Part shown: piece after piece, positions 1 to 8,691 of the stretch | Numbering within the stretch: the first letter of the stretch is position 1 | Layout of the letters: each line of letters starts with the position of its first letter | Source: Ardenticatenia bacterium | Lineage (GTDB): Bacteria > Chloroflexota > Anaerolineae > Aggregatilineales > JALXEW01 | NCBI GenBank assembly: GCA_027069285.1 | Contig: JALXEW010000305.1 | Location: 1 to 33,990 of the forward strand | Length of the DNA stretch: 33,990 bases | Direction: 5' to 3' | Notes under the pieces: model-generated | Told to the model about the DNA's origin: nothing | Seen by the model: the letters and a program-made list of their open reading frames with translations, nothing else | The model's database searches: none | Made by a program: the position numbers and the translations under genes

Positions 1-194
1 CTTCAGCACACGGCGGGCGAGTCCCGCAGGGACTTCTCGGCTGTAGCCGGGTGCTTTAGCACACGGCGGGCGAGTCCCGCCAGGGCCTTCTCGGCGGTAG
101 CCGGGTGCTTCAGCACACGGCGGACGAGTCCCGCAGGGACTTCTCGGCGCTAGCCGGGTGTTTTAACACCCGGCGGGCGAGTCCTGCCAGGGAC
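1..194. repeat. Tandem array of about 53-bp GC-rich repeats
   Basis: Three full units (1-53, 54-107, 108-160) and a partial fourth (161-194) follow each other without spacers. The units differ at only a few bases and one indel. Each carries an interrupted palindrome (GTCCC-GCA-GGGAC in units 1 and 3) and a second one across the unit boundary (GTGCT/AGCAC type). The array lies 3' of the CoA-transferase operon and continues past the left edge, so its true copy number is unknown. It is non-coding on present evidence: no ribosome-binding site or family resemblance is visible in either strand. Confidence 0.85.
153..174 (-). terminator. Perfect 10-bp stem-loop downstream of the catabolic operon
   Basis: GCCGGGTGTT and AACACCCGGC form a 10-bp perfect stem with a 2-base centre (in practice a 4-base loop). 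It sits 63 bases beyond the stop of the last operon gene, at the boundary between repeat units 3 and 4. No T-run follows on the minus strand, so it may act as an mRNA 3'-end stabiliser rather than a classical terminator. It could equally be only part of the repeat array. Confidence 0.4.
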
Positions 195-237
195 CATCCA
201 CGTCGCGTGACCAATCTCGGCGATCTTACCCGGAGAG

Positions 238-999
238 CTATATGTAAAGCCCAGCGGGGTCTATCTCCTCGCGCAGAATGCGCAGCTCATCATCCGTAGG
301 CGGCTCGACCGTGCCCACGTGGTCGGGGATGATCAGCTCGAAACCGGTGTTCTCGATCACATCCTCAACCGTGACGCCCGGATAAACCGCCTCCAGGCGC
401 ATCCTTTTAGTTTCCTCGTCGAAGCCCAGCAGAGCCATCGTGCTGACGACCTTGATCGGCCCGGTTCCGGGTGGGAGGCCGGCTTCCTCGCGGGCGCCCG
501 GCCCGGTCAGGTAACCCGGCGTGGTGATGAAGTCCACCTCAGGCACGAAACGTCGTTTGCTATGCTGCATGATGGCGATCGTATGCCAGCAAAGCGACCC
601 CACATCGTTGCCGCCGCCGCTGCCGGGCAGGCGCACCTTTGGCGGGTGGTGCTTGCCGATGACGGTACTATTGAGATTGCCGTACATATCTATCTGGGCG
701 CCGCCCAGGAAACCATAGTCTATAAACCCGCGTTGGGCGGTTTCCATAATATCGGTGATGCCGGACGCGGCCAGCGCTTTACGGAACGTGCGTTCCTCGC
801 CGACGGCGAGGGGTAACTCCTCCAACATAGCGCCGGTTCCGCCGAACTCGAAAACCGTCACCAGATTCGGGGCGTGGAGTTTTTGCGCAAGCGAAGCGGC
901 CAGCATCGGTATCCCGGTGCCGATGAAGGCCGTGGTAGAATCCGGCATTTGCCTTGCCGCCACGCAGATCATAAGCTCGATTGGGCTATAATCGCTCAT
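238..999 (-). CDS. CoA-transferase, beta subunit (glutaconate CoA-transferase B-like)
   Basis: This 253-aa protein is the second subunit of a family I CoA-transferase, which moves CoA from a donor acyl-CoA to a carboxylate in the cytosol. It resembles GctB/IpdB-type beta subunits: it has the glycine-rich block GSGGGNDVG and the FITTPGYL segment. The segment VFEFGGTGA places Glu51 where the catalytic glutamate of active transferases lies. That residue is missing in the IpdB hydrolase branch, so this one is probably a real transferase. ATG at 999 is chosen because it overlaps the alpha-subunit stop as ATGA and follows a GGAGG. An upstream in-frame start at 1143 would lie inside the alpha gene. 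It is the last gene of the operon; the substrate is not readable from sequence. Confidence 0.85.
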   Translation of the reverse strand: MSDYSPIELMICVAARQMPDSTTAFIGTGIPMLAASLAQKLHAPNLVTVFEFGGTGAMLEELPLAVGEERTFRKALAASGITDIMETAQRGFIDYGFLGGAQIDMYGNLNSTVIGKHHPPKVRLPGSGGGNDVGSLCWHTIAIMQHSKRRFVPEVDFITTPGYLTGPGAREEAGLPPGTGPIKVVSTMALLGFDEETKRMRLEAVYPGVTVEDVIENTGFELIIPDHVGTVEPPTDDELRILREEIDPAGLYI

Positions 1000-1973
1000 C
1001 TTGCCGCCTCCGCCGCAGCACGCAATGCATCCAGTCGCTCCTTGCCGAAGAGTCCCAGATAGGCCTGGTGATCGGGCACGTCGTAGACATACTTCTTGAG
1101 GTATGCCTGTGTCCCCTCCTCGGTTGCCGAAGCCTCGACCCATTCCTTGATCGCATCCTCATCCCGGACATAGTGATAGGCCATTTCGCCTGGATGTGAG
1201 CCGAACGGAGCGTGAACCACCGCGTCAACCAGGTAGTACGGGATGATAGTGCGGTCTGGGTGGCGGCGGATCTCATCCGTCGGGACGATCTCCTCGGCGC
1301 TGATGATCAGGCGTTTGGCAGCGCGTGCCATCTCGAAGGCAAAGCCGCTGATACCATCGATCTGGGCGTTGCCGTATCTATCCGCCCGGTGCACGTGGAT
1401 GAGGGCCACATCCAGGATAAGCGCGGGAACCAGGCAGACCTTCATACCTGTGAACGGGTCCTCGACCAGCTTGGCGGCGCTATAGCGGAACGTATCGGTG
1501 CCGATCATACTGCGGATCGGCAGGAAGGGAACGCCCATCGCGGCGGCCTTAAAGCGCCACGTGATTCCCGCGTTACTCCACTCGGTGACCGATTCGATCT
1601 GGCCACTTTCGACCGCCCGGCGGAGCGCTTTACTCACGCCGTATACCTCCAGGCCGATATACGTGATGTCCAGCTTCTTGACGATCCCGGCTGCGATCCA
1701 CAAATCCAGCTCCAGCACGCCCTGGCCGGCCACGCGCAAGTCTTTGAACCCTTGCCGGATCACCTCGCGGGTCAGCGACATGGGAGCGCGGACGGTGCCA
1801 TAAAGCTCGGTGCCGATGTAGCAACCGTCGAACACGAAGCGCCGGATTGCCTCGTGTTCGTCCATGAGCTTATCTTCCAGTTTACGGGATTTTTTAGCGC
1901 GGTTCCACTCTCGGAATTCATCGAGGTCAGGCGGCTGGATAAGTTCACCCTGGCCGGATTCAAGCACCCGCAT
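996..1973 (-). CDS. CoA-transferase, alpha subunit (glutaconate CoA-transferase A-like)
   Basis: This 325-aa protein is the partner of the downstream beta subunit. It has the COG1788-type fold: a GGxxxxxxP-like start replaced by RAPMSLTREVIRQG, then a VAGQGVLELDLWIAAG stretch and a conserved DVALIHVHRADRYGN segment typical of GctA-like proteins. ATG at 1973 is preceded by AAAGGAGG at good spacing; a longer frame back to 2078 has no such site. A 145-bp gap with a strong hairpin and a TATAAT box separates it from the aldehyde dehydrogenase, so the two subunits may also be transcribed on their own. In the proposed pathway it would activate the dicarboxylate formed by the dehydrogenase. The family is sure, the acid is not. 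Confidence 0.85.
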   Translation of the reverse strand: MRVLESGQGELIQPPDLDEFREWNRAKKSRKLEDKLMDEHEAIRRFVFDGCYIGTELYGTVRAPMSLTREVIRQGFKDLRVAGQGVLELDLWIAAGIVKKLDITYIGLEVYGVSKALRRAVESGQIESVTEWSNAGITWRFKAAAMGVPFLPIRSMIGTDTFRYSAAKLVEDPFTGMKVCLVPALILDVALIHVHRADRYGNAQIDGISGFAFEMARAAKRLIISAEEIVPTDEIRRHPDRTIIPYYLVDAVVHAPFGSHPGEMAYHYVRDEDAIKEWVEASATEEGTQAYLKKYVYDVPDHQAYLGLFGKERLDALRAAAEAAR

Positions 1974-2027
1974 GGCGACAAACCTCCTTTCGGGCCACAG
2001 AGGGGCCACACGGCCCTCCATGCCCTT

Positions 2028-2033
2028 ATTATA
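2028..2033 (-). promoter_or_regulatory. Candidate internal -10 box for the CoA-transferase genes
   Basis: The minus strand reads TATAAT, a perfect -10 consensus, 54 bases before the alpha-subunit start. No good -35 is visible at 17 bp. It lies just past the 2067-2091 hairpin, an arrangement that fits partial termination followed by re-initiation. Confidence 0.4.
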
Positions 2034-2066
2034 TAACGCCCCCGTCGTACATAAGCCAGAACGGTA

Positions 2067-2091
2067 ACGGGCGGCCACATTGGCCGCCCGT
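2067..2091 (-). terminator. Perfect 11-bp hairpin between aldehyde dehydrogenase and CoA-transferase
   Basis: ACGGGCGGCCA and TGGCCGCCCGT form a perfect 11-bp stem with a 3-base loop. It starts 27 bases after the dehydrogenase stop. No T-run follows, so it may be a partial terminator or an mRNA-processing/stabilising structure that sets different levels of the two gene sets. Confidence 0.5.
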
Positions 2092-2118
2092 CCTGATTAA
2101 GTAGACCCCGGCCCCGGA

Positions 2119-3549
2119 TCATTTCACCTTAATGACGACCATCTTGACCGTGGTCATCTCCTCGATCGCGAATTTAGGGCCTTCGCGTCCCAGGCCGCTT
2201 TCCTTGACGCCGCCGTAGGGCATTTGATCCACGCGGAAGGTGGGGGATTCGTTGATGGTGACGCCCCCGACGTTGAGTTTTTGAACTGCACGCATGGCCT
2301 TGTTTATATCCTGCGTGTAGACCCCGGCCTGGAGACCGTATTTCGAGTCGTTGACCATATCCAGTGCCCGGTCGAAATCGTCGTATGGGATCAGGCAGAC
2401 CACCGGGCCGAATATCTCCTGGCGCATCACCTTCATATCGGGCGTGACATTTTCCAGCACGGTCGGCTGGTACATAATGCCGTCGCGGACGCCGCCCACC
2501 AGTACCCTGGCGCCCTGTTTGACCGCCTCGTTGACCCAGCTCTCGACCCGGATCGCCTCGGTCTCGGCGATCAACGGGCCTACGTCGGTATCCTCTTCGA
2601 GCGGATCGCCTACCTTGAGATTGCGGACGCCTTCGACGAATCGCTCTTTGAATTCGTCGTAAATATCCCGGTGGACATATATGCGCTGGATCGAGATGCA
2701 CACCTGGCCGGTATTGGCATATCCCCCGACCAGGCACACCGGGATCACATCGCTCAGGTCGGCATCCGGCTCGATGACGATGGCGGTGTTATTGCCCAGT
2801 TCCATCGTGACCTTTTTGAGTCCGGCGCGGGCGACTATCGCGCGGCCCACATCGGGGCTGCCGGTGAAACTGATCTTCGCGACCCGCTCGTCGCTCACCA
2901 GCCAGTTGCCGACCGTACTCCCGCGCCCGATCACCAGATTGATCGCCCCAGGCGGGACGCCTGCATCCAACAGCACCTCGAACATCTTGATGGCCGTGAT
3001 CGGAGTGGCCGTGGCCGGCTTGGCGACCACGGTACATCCGGCGGCAATGGCCGGCGCGACCTTATGTGCGAGCAGGTTAAGCGGGAAGTTAAACGGCGAG
3101 ATCGCCGCCACCACCCCGACCGGCACACGGATGTAGAAGCCGATATGCCCCACACCCCTGACGGCGGCATCCATCGGGACGGTTTCGCCGGTTATATCTT
3201 TTGCCTGCTCGGCGGCGAAGAGGAAAGTCTGCTTGGCGCGTCTGGCTTCCCCCAGGGCATAGCGCCAGGCCTTACCGCTTTCGGCGGCTATCGTGCGGGC
3301 GAACTCCTCCTCTCGCTCGGCGATCATCTGGGATGCACGGGCCAATATCTCGGCGCGGCGGTACGCGGGCATAGAGGCCATCTCCCCAAAGGCCTCATAT
3401 GCCGCGCCGACCGCCTTCCTGACCTGCTCCTCGGTCGCCTCGGGGACGGTGCCCAGCACCTGGCCGTTATACGGGTTGATCACCTCGATCTGCCTGGCGC
3501 CCTCGCTCACCCATTCACCGTCGATGTACATACTGTATGCCTGGGCCAT
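2119..3549 (-). CDS. NAD(P)-dependent aldehyde dehydrogenase
   Basis: This 476-aa protein has the normal ALDH superfamily length and oxidises an aldehyde to the acid in the cytosol. Visible landmarks are SPFNFP with Asn154 (oxyanion hole), Lys177 in AKPAT (cofactor binding), the FTGS turn at 228-231, Glu250 in MELGNN (general base) and the nucleophile Cys284 in GQVCIS. The C-terminal block MPYGGVKESGLGREG is like the lactaldehyde/phosphonoacetaldehyde/semialdehyde dehydrogenase branch. ATG at 3549 follows GGAGG, 13 bp after the aminotransferase stop; a frame opening at 3612 would overlap that gene. With an upstream aminotransferase the natural substrate is an omega-semialdehyde (succinate or glutarate semialdehyde, or malonic semialdehyde). 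The superfamily is certain, the substrate inferred. Confidence 0.9.
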   Translation of the reverse strand: MAQAYSMYIDGEWVSEGARQIEVINPYNGQVLGTVPEATEEQVRKAVGAAYEAFGEMASMPAYRRAEILARASQMIAEREEEFARTIAAESGKAWRYALGEARRAKQTFLFAAEQAKDITGETVPMDAAVRGVGHIGFYIRVPVGVVAAISPFNFPLNLLAHKVAPAIAAGCTVVAKPATATPITAIKMFEVLLDAGVPPGAINLVIGRGSTVGNWLVSDERVAKISFTGSPDVGRAIVARAGLKKVTMELGNNTAIVIEPDADLSDVIPVCLVGGYANTGQVCISIQRIYVHRDIYDEFKERFVEGVRNLKVGDPLEEDTDVGPLIAETEAIRVESWVNEAVKQGARVLVGGVRDGIMYQPTVLENVTPDMKVMRQEIFGPVVCLIPYDDFDRALDMVNDSKYGLQAGVYTQDINKAMRAVQKLNVGGVTINESPTFRVDQMPYGGVKESGLGREGPKFAIEEMTTVKMVVIKVK

Positions 3550-3562
3550 GATTTCCTCCAAC

Positions 3563-4855
3563 TCATCCCACAACCTCGCGCAATGCATTCTCGAATATCG
3601 CCACTGCCGCATCTATCTGTTCCTCGGTGACGATCAGCGGCGGTATCCAGCGTATAGTGTTATCCCACGGGCCGCAGGTGAGCAGCAGCAGATGCTCGTC
3701 TTTACACTTCTGCACCACCGCTTTAGCCGTGGCGGTATCCGGAGTATGGGCTGCGCCCTCATAGGGGGCCGAATCTGGAATCGAAAACTCGGTTGCCACC
3801 ATCAGGCCCAGCCCGCGCACGTCGCCGATGACCGGGAAACGGCTTTGCACATCGCGGAGCCGTTCCATCAGCAGGGAACCCATCATGGCGGCATTTTCCA
3901 CCAGGCCCTCGTCGCGGATCACCTGGATAGTAGCGACCGCAGCCGCGCAGGAGATGGCGTTACCGCCATAAGTGCCGCCATGTGAACCGACGATCCACTT
4001 CTCCATCAGCTCCCGGCGGGCCGCGATGCCGGAAAGTGGCATCCCGGATGCGATACCCTTTGCCATCGTGACCACATCGGGCACAATGCCAAAGTGCTGA
4101 AAGGCGAACCACTTGCCTGTGCGTCCGAAACCGGATTGTATTTCGTCGACGATCAGGAGTATACCGTGCTCATCGCATACCTCCCGCAGCCCCTTAAGGA
4201 ACGAAGGCGGTGGTGGGACGTATCCGCCCTCGCCCAGCACCGGCTCCACCAGGATGGCCGCCGTCTCGAATGGAGCAGTTTGGGTGCGCAGGACATAGCG
4301 GAGTTCGTCCAGGCACCAGGCGGCAGTTTCCTTCTCGTCCCAGCCATAGCGGTAGGCGTATGGGTACGGGGCGAAGAAGACCCCTGGGGTTAGCGGCTGG
4401 TATCCGGCGCGGTATATCGTTTTGGAAGACGTCAGGCTCATAGTCATCGCGGTGCGCCCGTGGAAGCTCCCCTGGAAGGCGATCACATTTGGGCGACCGG
4501 TGGCATGTCTGGCGAGTTTCACCGCTCCCTCGACCGCCTCGGCGCCGCTATTCGAGAAGAAGAAGCTATCCAGCTCCGGCGGCATGATCCGGCGCAGCTC
4601 CTCGACCAGGCGTAGCATCGGTGGGTGGTAGACGATATTAGCCTGGCCGTGGATGAGCCTGGCGGCTTGTTCCTGTATGGCTTTCACCACGCGCGGGTGG
4701 CAATGGCCGGTCGAAGTGACCGCGATCCCGGTGGTGAAATCCAGGTATCGGTTACCGTCCGGGTCGTAGATATAGGCGCCCTCGCCGCGTTCGGCCACTA
4801 TCTCCGAATACCGGCTCCAAACCGGCGAGAGCAAATCTTGTGGCCTGGTAGCCAT
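3563..4855 (-). CDS. Class III PLP-dependent omega-aminotransferase (GabT/DavT-like)
   Basis: This 430-aa protein is close to the usual length of 4-aminobutyrate or 5-aminovalerate aminotransferases. It carries NSGAEA (102-107) for cofactor phosphate binding, the DEIQSGFGRTG block with Asp237 pairing with the PLP ring nitrogen, and Lys266 in TMAKGIASG as the Schiff-base lysine. It should move the terminal amino group of an omega-amino acid to a 2-oxo acid and give a semialdehyde for the next gene product. ATG at 4855 has AAAGGAGG upstream, 23 bp after the amidase stop. Class III enzymes also include ornithine, acetylornithine and beta-alanine transaminases. The GABA/5-aminovalerate type fits best because of the amidase, dehydrogenase and CoA-transferase neighbours. 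Confidence 0.88.
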   Translation of the reverse strand: MATRPQDLLSPVWSRYSEIVAERGEGAYIYDPDGNRYLDFTTGIAVTSTGHCHPRVVKAIQEQAARLIHGQANIVYHPPMLRLVEELRRIMPPELDSFFFSNSGAEAVEGAVKLARHATGRPNVIAFQGSFHGRTAMTMSLTSSKTIYRAGYQPLTPGVFFAPYPYAYRYGWDEKETAAWCLDELRYVLRTQTAPFETAAILVEPVLGEGGYVPPPPSFLKGLREVCDEHGILLIVDEIQSGFGRTGKWFAFQHFGIVPDVVTMAKGIASGMPLSGIAARRELMEKWIVGSHGGTYGGNAISCAAAVATIQVIRDEGLVENAAMMGSLLMERLRDVQSRFPVIGDVRGLGLMVATEFSIPDSAPYEGAAHTPDTATAKAVVQKCKDEHLLLLTCGPWDNTIRWIPPLIVTEEQIDAAVAIFENALREVVG

Positions 4856-4878
4856 TTACATCCCTCCTTTCGGGCCGC

Positions 4879-5784
4879 TCAGGATTCGAGCTTACGGAAG
4901 AAGCGCAGCGGCCCGAGTGTTTTGAAAAGCTCGCCCTGCCCGATCCCGTCGCGGTATGCCGGGTACTGGACGGGCGTATCGCGCCATTGCTTGAGAGTCT
5001 GGGCGAGGCCGATGGTGCCGTATTCGCGTGTCTGGCGAACCAGCTCCAGGTCTATGATCTCGGTCATAATAGTTTCATGCTGGCCTGCCTCTTGCAGCAC
5101 CCTGCCGTTAGGGTCAACTATCAGCGAGCGGCCTCCACCCCACGGGCCGATCCCGTTCACATCCACAAAGTAGCACTGGTTGAAGATGGCATTGGCCCGG
5201 CTGAGCACCAGCTCCAGTTCCCGGTCGGACGTGGGGGTCATAGTAGGGTGTATGATCACCTCGGCGCCCATCCAGACCAGGTTGCGGATAGTTTCGGGGA
5301 ACCACATGTCGTAGCAGATACTGAGGCCGAATCGCCCCACGTCCGGCACGTCGAACACCACGAACTCGTCGCCGAAGGCCGTCCCGGCCTCAAGCGGCAG
5401 CCAGGGGAACATCTTGCGATATTTGGCCACGATCTCACCTTCCGGCGAGATCGCCAGGGACGTATTATAGAGCTTATCGCCGTCCAACTCGTACATCGAG
5501 CCTGGGATAAGCCATTTGCGCGTTTTCCTGGCGATCTCACAAAGCCTGGTGGAAAGCGGGCCACCGGGGATCACCTCGGCGCTGCGGCGCCAGGCCCCTG
5601 GGGAAGGCTCTGCCACAAATTGCACCAGGCCGGCCACGCAAAGCTCGTGGAACACGATCATCTGCACCCAGGGGAAGCTCCGTGCTATCTGTTGGGTCAC
5701 GTCGGCCATTTTCTCGACCGTAGCCGGGGCGTCCCAGGGGACTACGGACATCTGTACTGCGGCGATTCCGAACGGTTTGGACAT
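4879..5784 (-). CDS. Carbon-nitrogen hydrolase, nitrilase superfamily amidase
   Basis: This 301-aa cytosolic enzyme is expected to split an amide or carbamoyl bond. The Glu-Lys-Cys triad is readable: Glu47 in VFHELCV, Lys124 in KYRKMFPW and Cys157 in LSICYDMWFPE. The length fits aliphatic amidases, N-carbamoyl-amino-acid amidohydrolases and 5-aminovaleramidase (DavA, somewhat shorter). The FPWLP context after the lysine differs from the HIP context of classical beta-ureidopropionases, which argues against that assignment without excluding it. The gene sits between the transporter ATPase (16 bp) and the aminotransferase (23 bp). It therefore probably releases the amino acid from an imported amide. 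The superfamily is certain, the substrate open. Confidence 0.88.
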   Translation of the reverse strand: MSKPFGIAAVQMSVVPWDAPATVEKMADVTQQIARSFPWVQMIVFHELCVAGLVQFVAEPSPGAWRRSAEVIPGGPLSTRLCEIARKTRKWLIPGSMYELDGDKLYNTSLAISPEGEIVAKYRKMFPWLPLEAGTAFGDEFVVFDVPDVGRFGLSICYDMWFPETIRNLVWMGAEVIIHPTMTPTSDRELELVLSRANAIFNQCYFVDVNGIGPWGGGRSLIVDPNGRVLQEAGQHETIMTEIIDLELVRQTREYGTIGLAQTLKQWRDTPVQYPAYRDGIGQGELFKTLGPLRFFRKLES

Positions 5785-5800
5785 ACTTGCTCACCCCTGA

Positions 5801-6796
5801 CTAGTTTCCGACCAGGTGACATGCGACCAGATGACCGGGCGCGATCTCCTGTAACGGCGGCTCATCGGTGCGGCATATATCGGTTGCCAGGCGGCATCTG
5901 GTGTGGAAGCGGCAGCCGGATGGTGGATTGGCCGGGCTTGGGACGTTACCATGCAGCGGGATCGCCTCCTTGCGGGCACCTGGGATCGGCAGCGGCACCG
6001 ATTGCAGCAGCGCCCGGGTATACGGGTGCAACGGCTCGCGGAAGACGGTCTCTGTGGGGCCTATCTCGACCAGCTTACCCAGGTACATCACACCGATCCG
6101 GTCGCTGATATGTTCGACCACGCTGAGATTATGCGAAATGAAAAGATAAGTCAGCTGCAGCTCATGGCGCAGCCTGACCAGGAGATTGAGTATCTGCGCC
6201 TGCACCGAAACGTCCAACGCCGACGTCGGCTCATCCAGGATCAAGAGCCTGGGGTCGAGCGATAACGCCCTGGCGATTGCCACCCGCTGGCACTGTCCGC
6301 CAGAAAGCTCGTGTGGGTACCGATCCAGATGTTGCCTGCCCAGCCCTACCTGCTCCAAAAGCTCCACCACCCTATCGTACAGCAGGTGGCGGGGGAGTTT
6401 GGGTAACACTTTATGGGTGCGTAATGGCTCGGCGATTATATCGAATATGCGGAAGCGTGGGCTGAGCGATGAGAACGGGTTCTGGAATACGATCTGCATC
6501 TGGCGACGCAGGTGGCGCATCTCCCTACGGGTTAGCTCCGAAAGATCGGTGCCATCGAATATCACCTGCCCGGACGTGGGCCTGACCAGGCGGAGTATGC
6601 ATCGGCCCAGAGTGGTCTTACCGCAGCCGGATTCGCCCACCAGCCCGAAAGACTCCCCCGGCATTATCGTCAGATCGACCCCATCGACGGCGTGCAACAC
6701 GATCCGCCGCCCGGTTAGCCATCCCCCGCGCAGCCGGAAGTGTTTGACCAACGACCTGATCTCGACAAGTGGCCTATCGGAATTGGAATAGCTCAT
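5801..6796 (-). CDS. Oligopeptide/dipeptide-type ABC transporter ATPase (OppF/DppF-like)
   Basis: This 331-aa protein is the second ATPase of the importer, acting on the cytosolic face of the membrane. It has Walker A GESGCGKT (54-61), signature LSGGQ (164-168) and Walker B LLILDEP (184-190). The C-terminal extension typical of Opp/Dpp ATPases contains four cysteines in a CRFHTRC...C...C pattern, which in some family members binds an Fe-S cluster. The start at 6796 overlaps the previous gene's stop as ATGA, which indicates translational coupling; longer in-frame starts (to 6919) lie inside the upstream ATPase gene. It is 16 bp upstream of the amidase, which ties import to catabolism. Confidence 0.93.
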   Translation of the reverse strand: MSYSNSDRPLVEIRSLVKHFRLRGGWLTGRRIVLHAVDGVDLTIMPGESFGLVGESGCGKTTLGRCILRLVRPTSGQVIFDGTDLSELTRREMRHLRRQMQIVFQNPFSSLSPRFRIFDIIAEPLRTHKVLPKLPRHLLYDRVVELLEQVGLGRQHLDRYPHELSGGQCQRVAIARALSLDPRLLILDEPTSALDVSVQAQILNLLVRLRHELQLTYLFISHNLSVVEHISDRIGVMYLGKLVEIGPTETVFREPLHPYTRALLQSVPLPIPGARKEAIPLHGNVPSPANPPSGCRFHTRCRLATDICRTDEPPLQEIAPGHLVACHLVGN

Positions 6797-7776
6797 CGCC
6801 CGCCCCCGGATTCGCCGATAAAGCAAGCGCTCCAGTGGCCTGGCGCCACTTCGACCAGCTTTGGCGCCTCGACCGCGCATCTCTCGATCGCCAGCGAGCA
6901 CCTGGTACGGAATACACAACCGGTGACGGCTCCTGGGTTACTTGGCACCGTTCCGGGGATGGCTTCCAGGTATTCGGTCTGCACGCCCAATTTGGGGATG
7001 GCGTTCATCAGACCGCGTGTATATGGGTGGTGCGGACGCTCGAAAACGTCTTCCACCGTCCCGGTCTCGACCACTCGACCGGCGTATAGCACGGCCAGGC
7101 GGTCGCAGGTTTCGGCCACCACGCCCAGGTCATGGGTTATGAGCATGATAGCGACTCCGAAATCCTCCCGAAGCCGGCGCAAAAGCGCCAATATCTGTGC
7201 CTGGATGGTTACATCGAGCGCGGTAGTCGGCTCGTCGGCGATCAGCAGTTTGGGCCTGCATGAAAGCGCCATGGCGATCATGACCCGTTGCTGCATTCCG
7301 CCGGATAACTCGTGCGGATAACTTTCCATGATGCGATCCACATCCGGAAGCCCCACCGCCCGCAAGATCTCCAGCGCCTGGCACCTGGCCACCCACGGCT
7401 TGACGTCCTGGTGTTCGCGGATGACGCGCACTATCTGCGAGCCGACCGTGAAGACCGGGTTGAGAGAAGTGTACGGGTCCTGGAATATCATGGCGACCAG
7501 GCTACCTCGCAGCTGGCGCATCTCGGATTCCGGCATCTCCAGGATTTCGTGGCCGCCCAAAGTGATCCGTCCCTGGGTGATCACGCCTGGCTCCGGCACC
7601 AACCTCAGCACCGAAAGGCCGGTGACGGTTTTCCCGCATCCGGTTTCGCCCACCAGACCGAATATCTCCCCGGCCCGTACCTCCAGGTCGACGCCGTTAA
7701 GGGCCTTGACGTCGCCGCGTCCGGTTCGGAACTCGACGTGCAACCCTTCGATGCGCAGCAGGATTTCATCTGACAC
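6793..7776 (-). CDS. Oligopeptide/dipeptide-type ABC transporter ATPase (OppD/DppD-like)
   Basis: This 327-aa protein is the first ATPase of the importer. Walker A is GETGCGKT (43-50), the signature is LSGGMQQRV, and Walker B reads LLIADEP. The C-terminal Opp/Dpp domain has CVFRTRC and a final cysteine near GHWSACF, as in its partner. Translation most likely starts at GTG (7776), giving GTG-TCA-GAT-GAA, with a GAGG a few bases upstream and 9 bp after the permease stop. No ATG lies nearby in frame. It overlaps the next ATPase gene by four bases. The pair would form the nucleotide-binding heterodimer of the transporter. Confidence 0.93.
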   Translation of the reverse strand: MSDEILLRIEGLHVEFRTGRGDVKALNGVDLEVRAGEIFGLVGETGCGKTVTGLSVLRLVPEPGVITQGRITLGGHEILEMPESEMRQLRGSLVAMIFQDPYTSLNPVFTVGSQIVRVIREHQDVKPWVARCQALEILRAVGLPDVDRIMESYPHELSGGMQQRVMIAMALSCRPKLLIADEPTTALDVTIQAQILALLRRLREDFGVAIMLITHDLGVVAETCDRLAVLYAGRVVETGTVEDVFERPHHPYTRGLMNAIPKLGVQTEYLEAIPGTVPSNPGAVTGCVFRTRCSLAIERCAVEAPKLVEVAPGHWSACFIGESGGGR

Positions 7777-7785
7777 GGGCGCACC

Positions 7786-8685
7786 TCACCGATACTGACG
7801 CGGGTCGAAAATGTCGCGCAGAGTATCGCCCAAGAGGTTAAACGCCAGAACGGTTATGAATATCGCCAGGCCGGGAAAAGTGGATACCCACCATTGTCGC
7901 AAAATCACCGTTCTGCCCTCGGCGACCATCAAACCCCAGTCCGGCTTAGGTGGGCGGGTGCTCATGCCCAGGAAGGCCAGCGAACCCATAGCCAGGATGA
8001 CGGTGCCCATATCGATAGTCGCCTGCACCATGATGGGCGAAATACAATTCGGCAGGATATGCTTGAAGATGATGACAATATCCGGCACGCCGATGGCCCG
8101 CGCGGCCTCCACGAAATAATACTCGCGCAGCGACAGCGTGACCCCGCGAACCAGGCGCGTATACCACGGCCACCACGAGATCGCCAACGCGATCATGGCG
8201 TTGTTTAAGCTGGGGCCGAGCGCGGCCACTATCGCCATTGCCAGCAGCAGGAACGGGAATGCCAGGAACAGGTCGGTGACCCGCATGATCAACTCGTCGA
8301 TCCAGCCGCCCATATAGCCGGCTATAGCGCCCAATGGCGCCCCTATGGCGACGGCCAGGACGACGACTATGATCGGCGCCTGGAGTGCGGCTCGCGTGCC
8401 GATTATGATCCGGCTGAGCACATCGCGGCCCAGGTAGTCGGTGCCCAGGATATGGGTCGGCGACGGGGGCTGAAAAGTCTCATCGGTATTACTACGGCCA
8501 AAGCCTTGTTCCGGGTACGGCGCCATCCAGGGGCCGAAGGCCGCGACGAGAACGAATATCGCGATTATCACCACGGCGAAGATCGAGAGCGGATCACGCC
8601 CTATCACCCGTATGATCTGGTGCCCGCGTGGTACGGTTTTCAGCTCCCCTTCCTCAACCGTGGCATCCATAACATCGCCCATCAT
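7786..8685 (-). CDS. ABC transporter permease, DppC/OppC-like
   Basis: This 299-aa inner-membrane permease is the C-type partner of the binding-protein-dependent importer. It has a cytosolic N-terminus, a first helix around residues 37-55 with the FGPWMAPYP segment, and the family hallmark NTDETFQPPSPTHILGTDYLGRDVLSR. Several further helices follow. The EAA loop is visible as EAARAIGVPDIVIIFKHILPN. The coding region may begin at the first or second of two consecutive ATG codons (8685 or 8682). The AGGAGG is only 2 bases before the first and 5 before the second, so 8682 may be preferred. The ribosome-binding site overlaps the stop of the preceding permease gene. Confidence 0.92.
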   Translation of the reverse strand: MMGDVMDATVEEGELKTVPRGHQIIRVIGRDPLSIFAVVIIAIFVLVAAFGPWMAPYPEQGFGRSNTDETFQPPSPTHILGTDYLGRDVLSRIIIGTRAALQAPIIVVVLAVAIGAPLGAIAGYMGGWIDELIMRVTDLFLAFPFLLLAMAIVAALGPSLNNAMIALAISWWPWYTRLVRGVTLSLREYYFVEAARAIGVPDIVIIFKHILPNCISPIMVQATIDMGTVILAMGSLAFLGMSTRPPKPDWGLMVAEGRTVILRQWWVSTFPGLAIFITVLAFNLLGDTLRDIFDPRQYR

Positions 8686-8691
8686 AACCTC

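Noticed and set aside
1-194. CRISPR array
   Set aside because: The units abut without variable spacers, the unit is too long and internally structured, and no cas gene is present.
1212-2036. 274-codon open frame on the plus strand
   Set aside because: It is antisense to the CoA-transferase alpha subunit, whose motifs and start signals are clear.
2224-3630. 468-codon open frame on the plus strand
   Set aside because: It is antisense to a clear aldehyde dehydrogenase, lacks a ribosome-binding site and has no family-like motifs; long antisense frames are common in GC-rich genes.
4879-5784. Beta-ureidopropionase in a pyrimidine-degradation operon
   Set aside because: No dihydropyrimidinase or dihydropyrimidine dehydrogenase gene is nearby and the sequence after the catalytic lysine differs from that family; it remains a weaker alternative.
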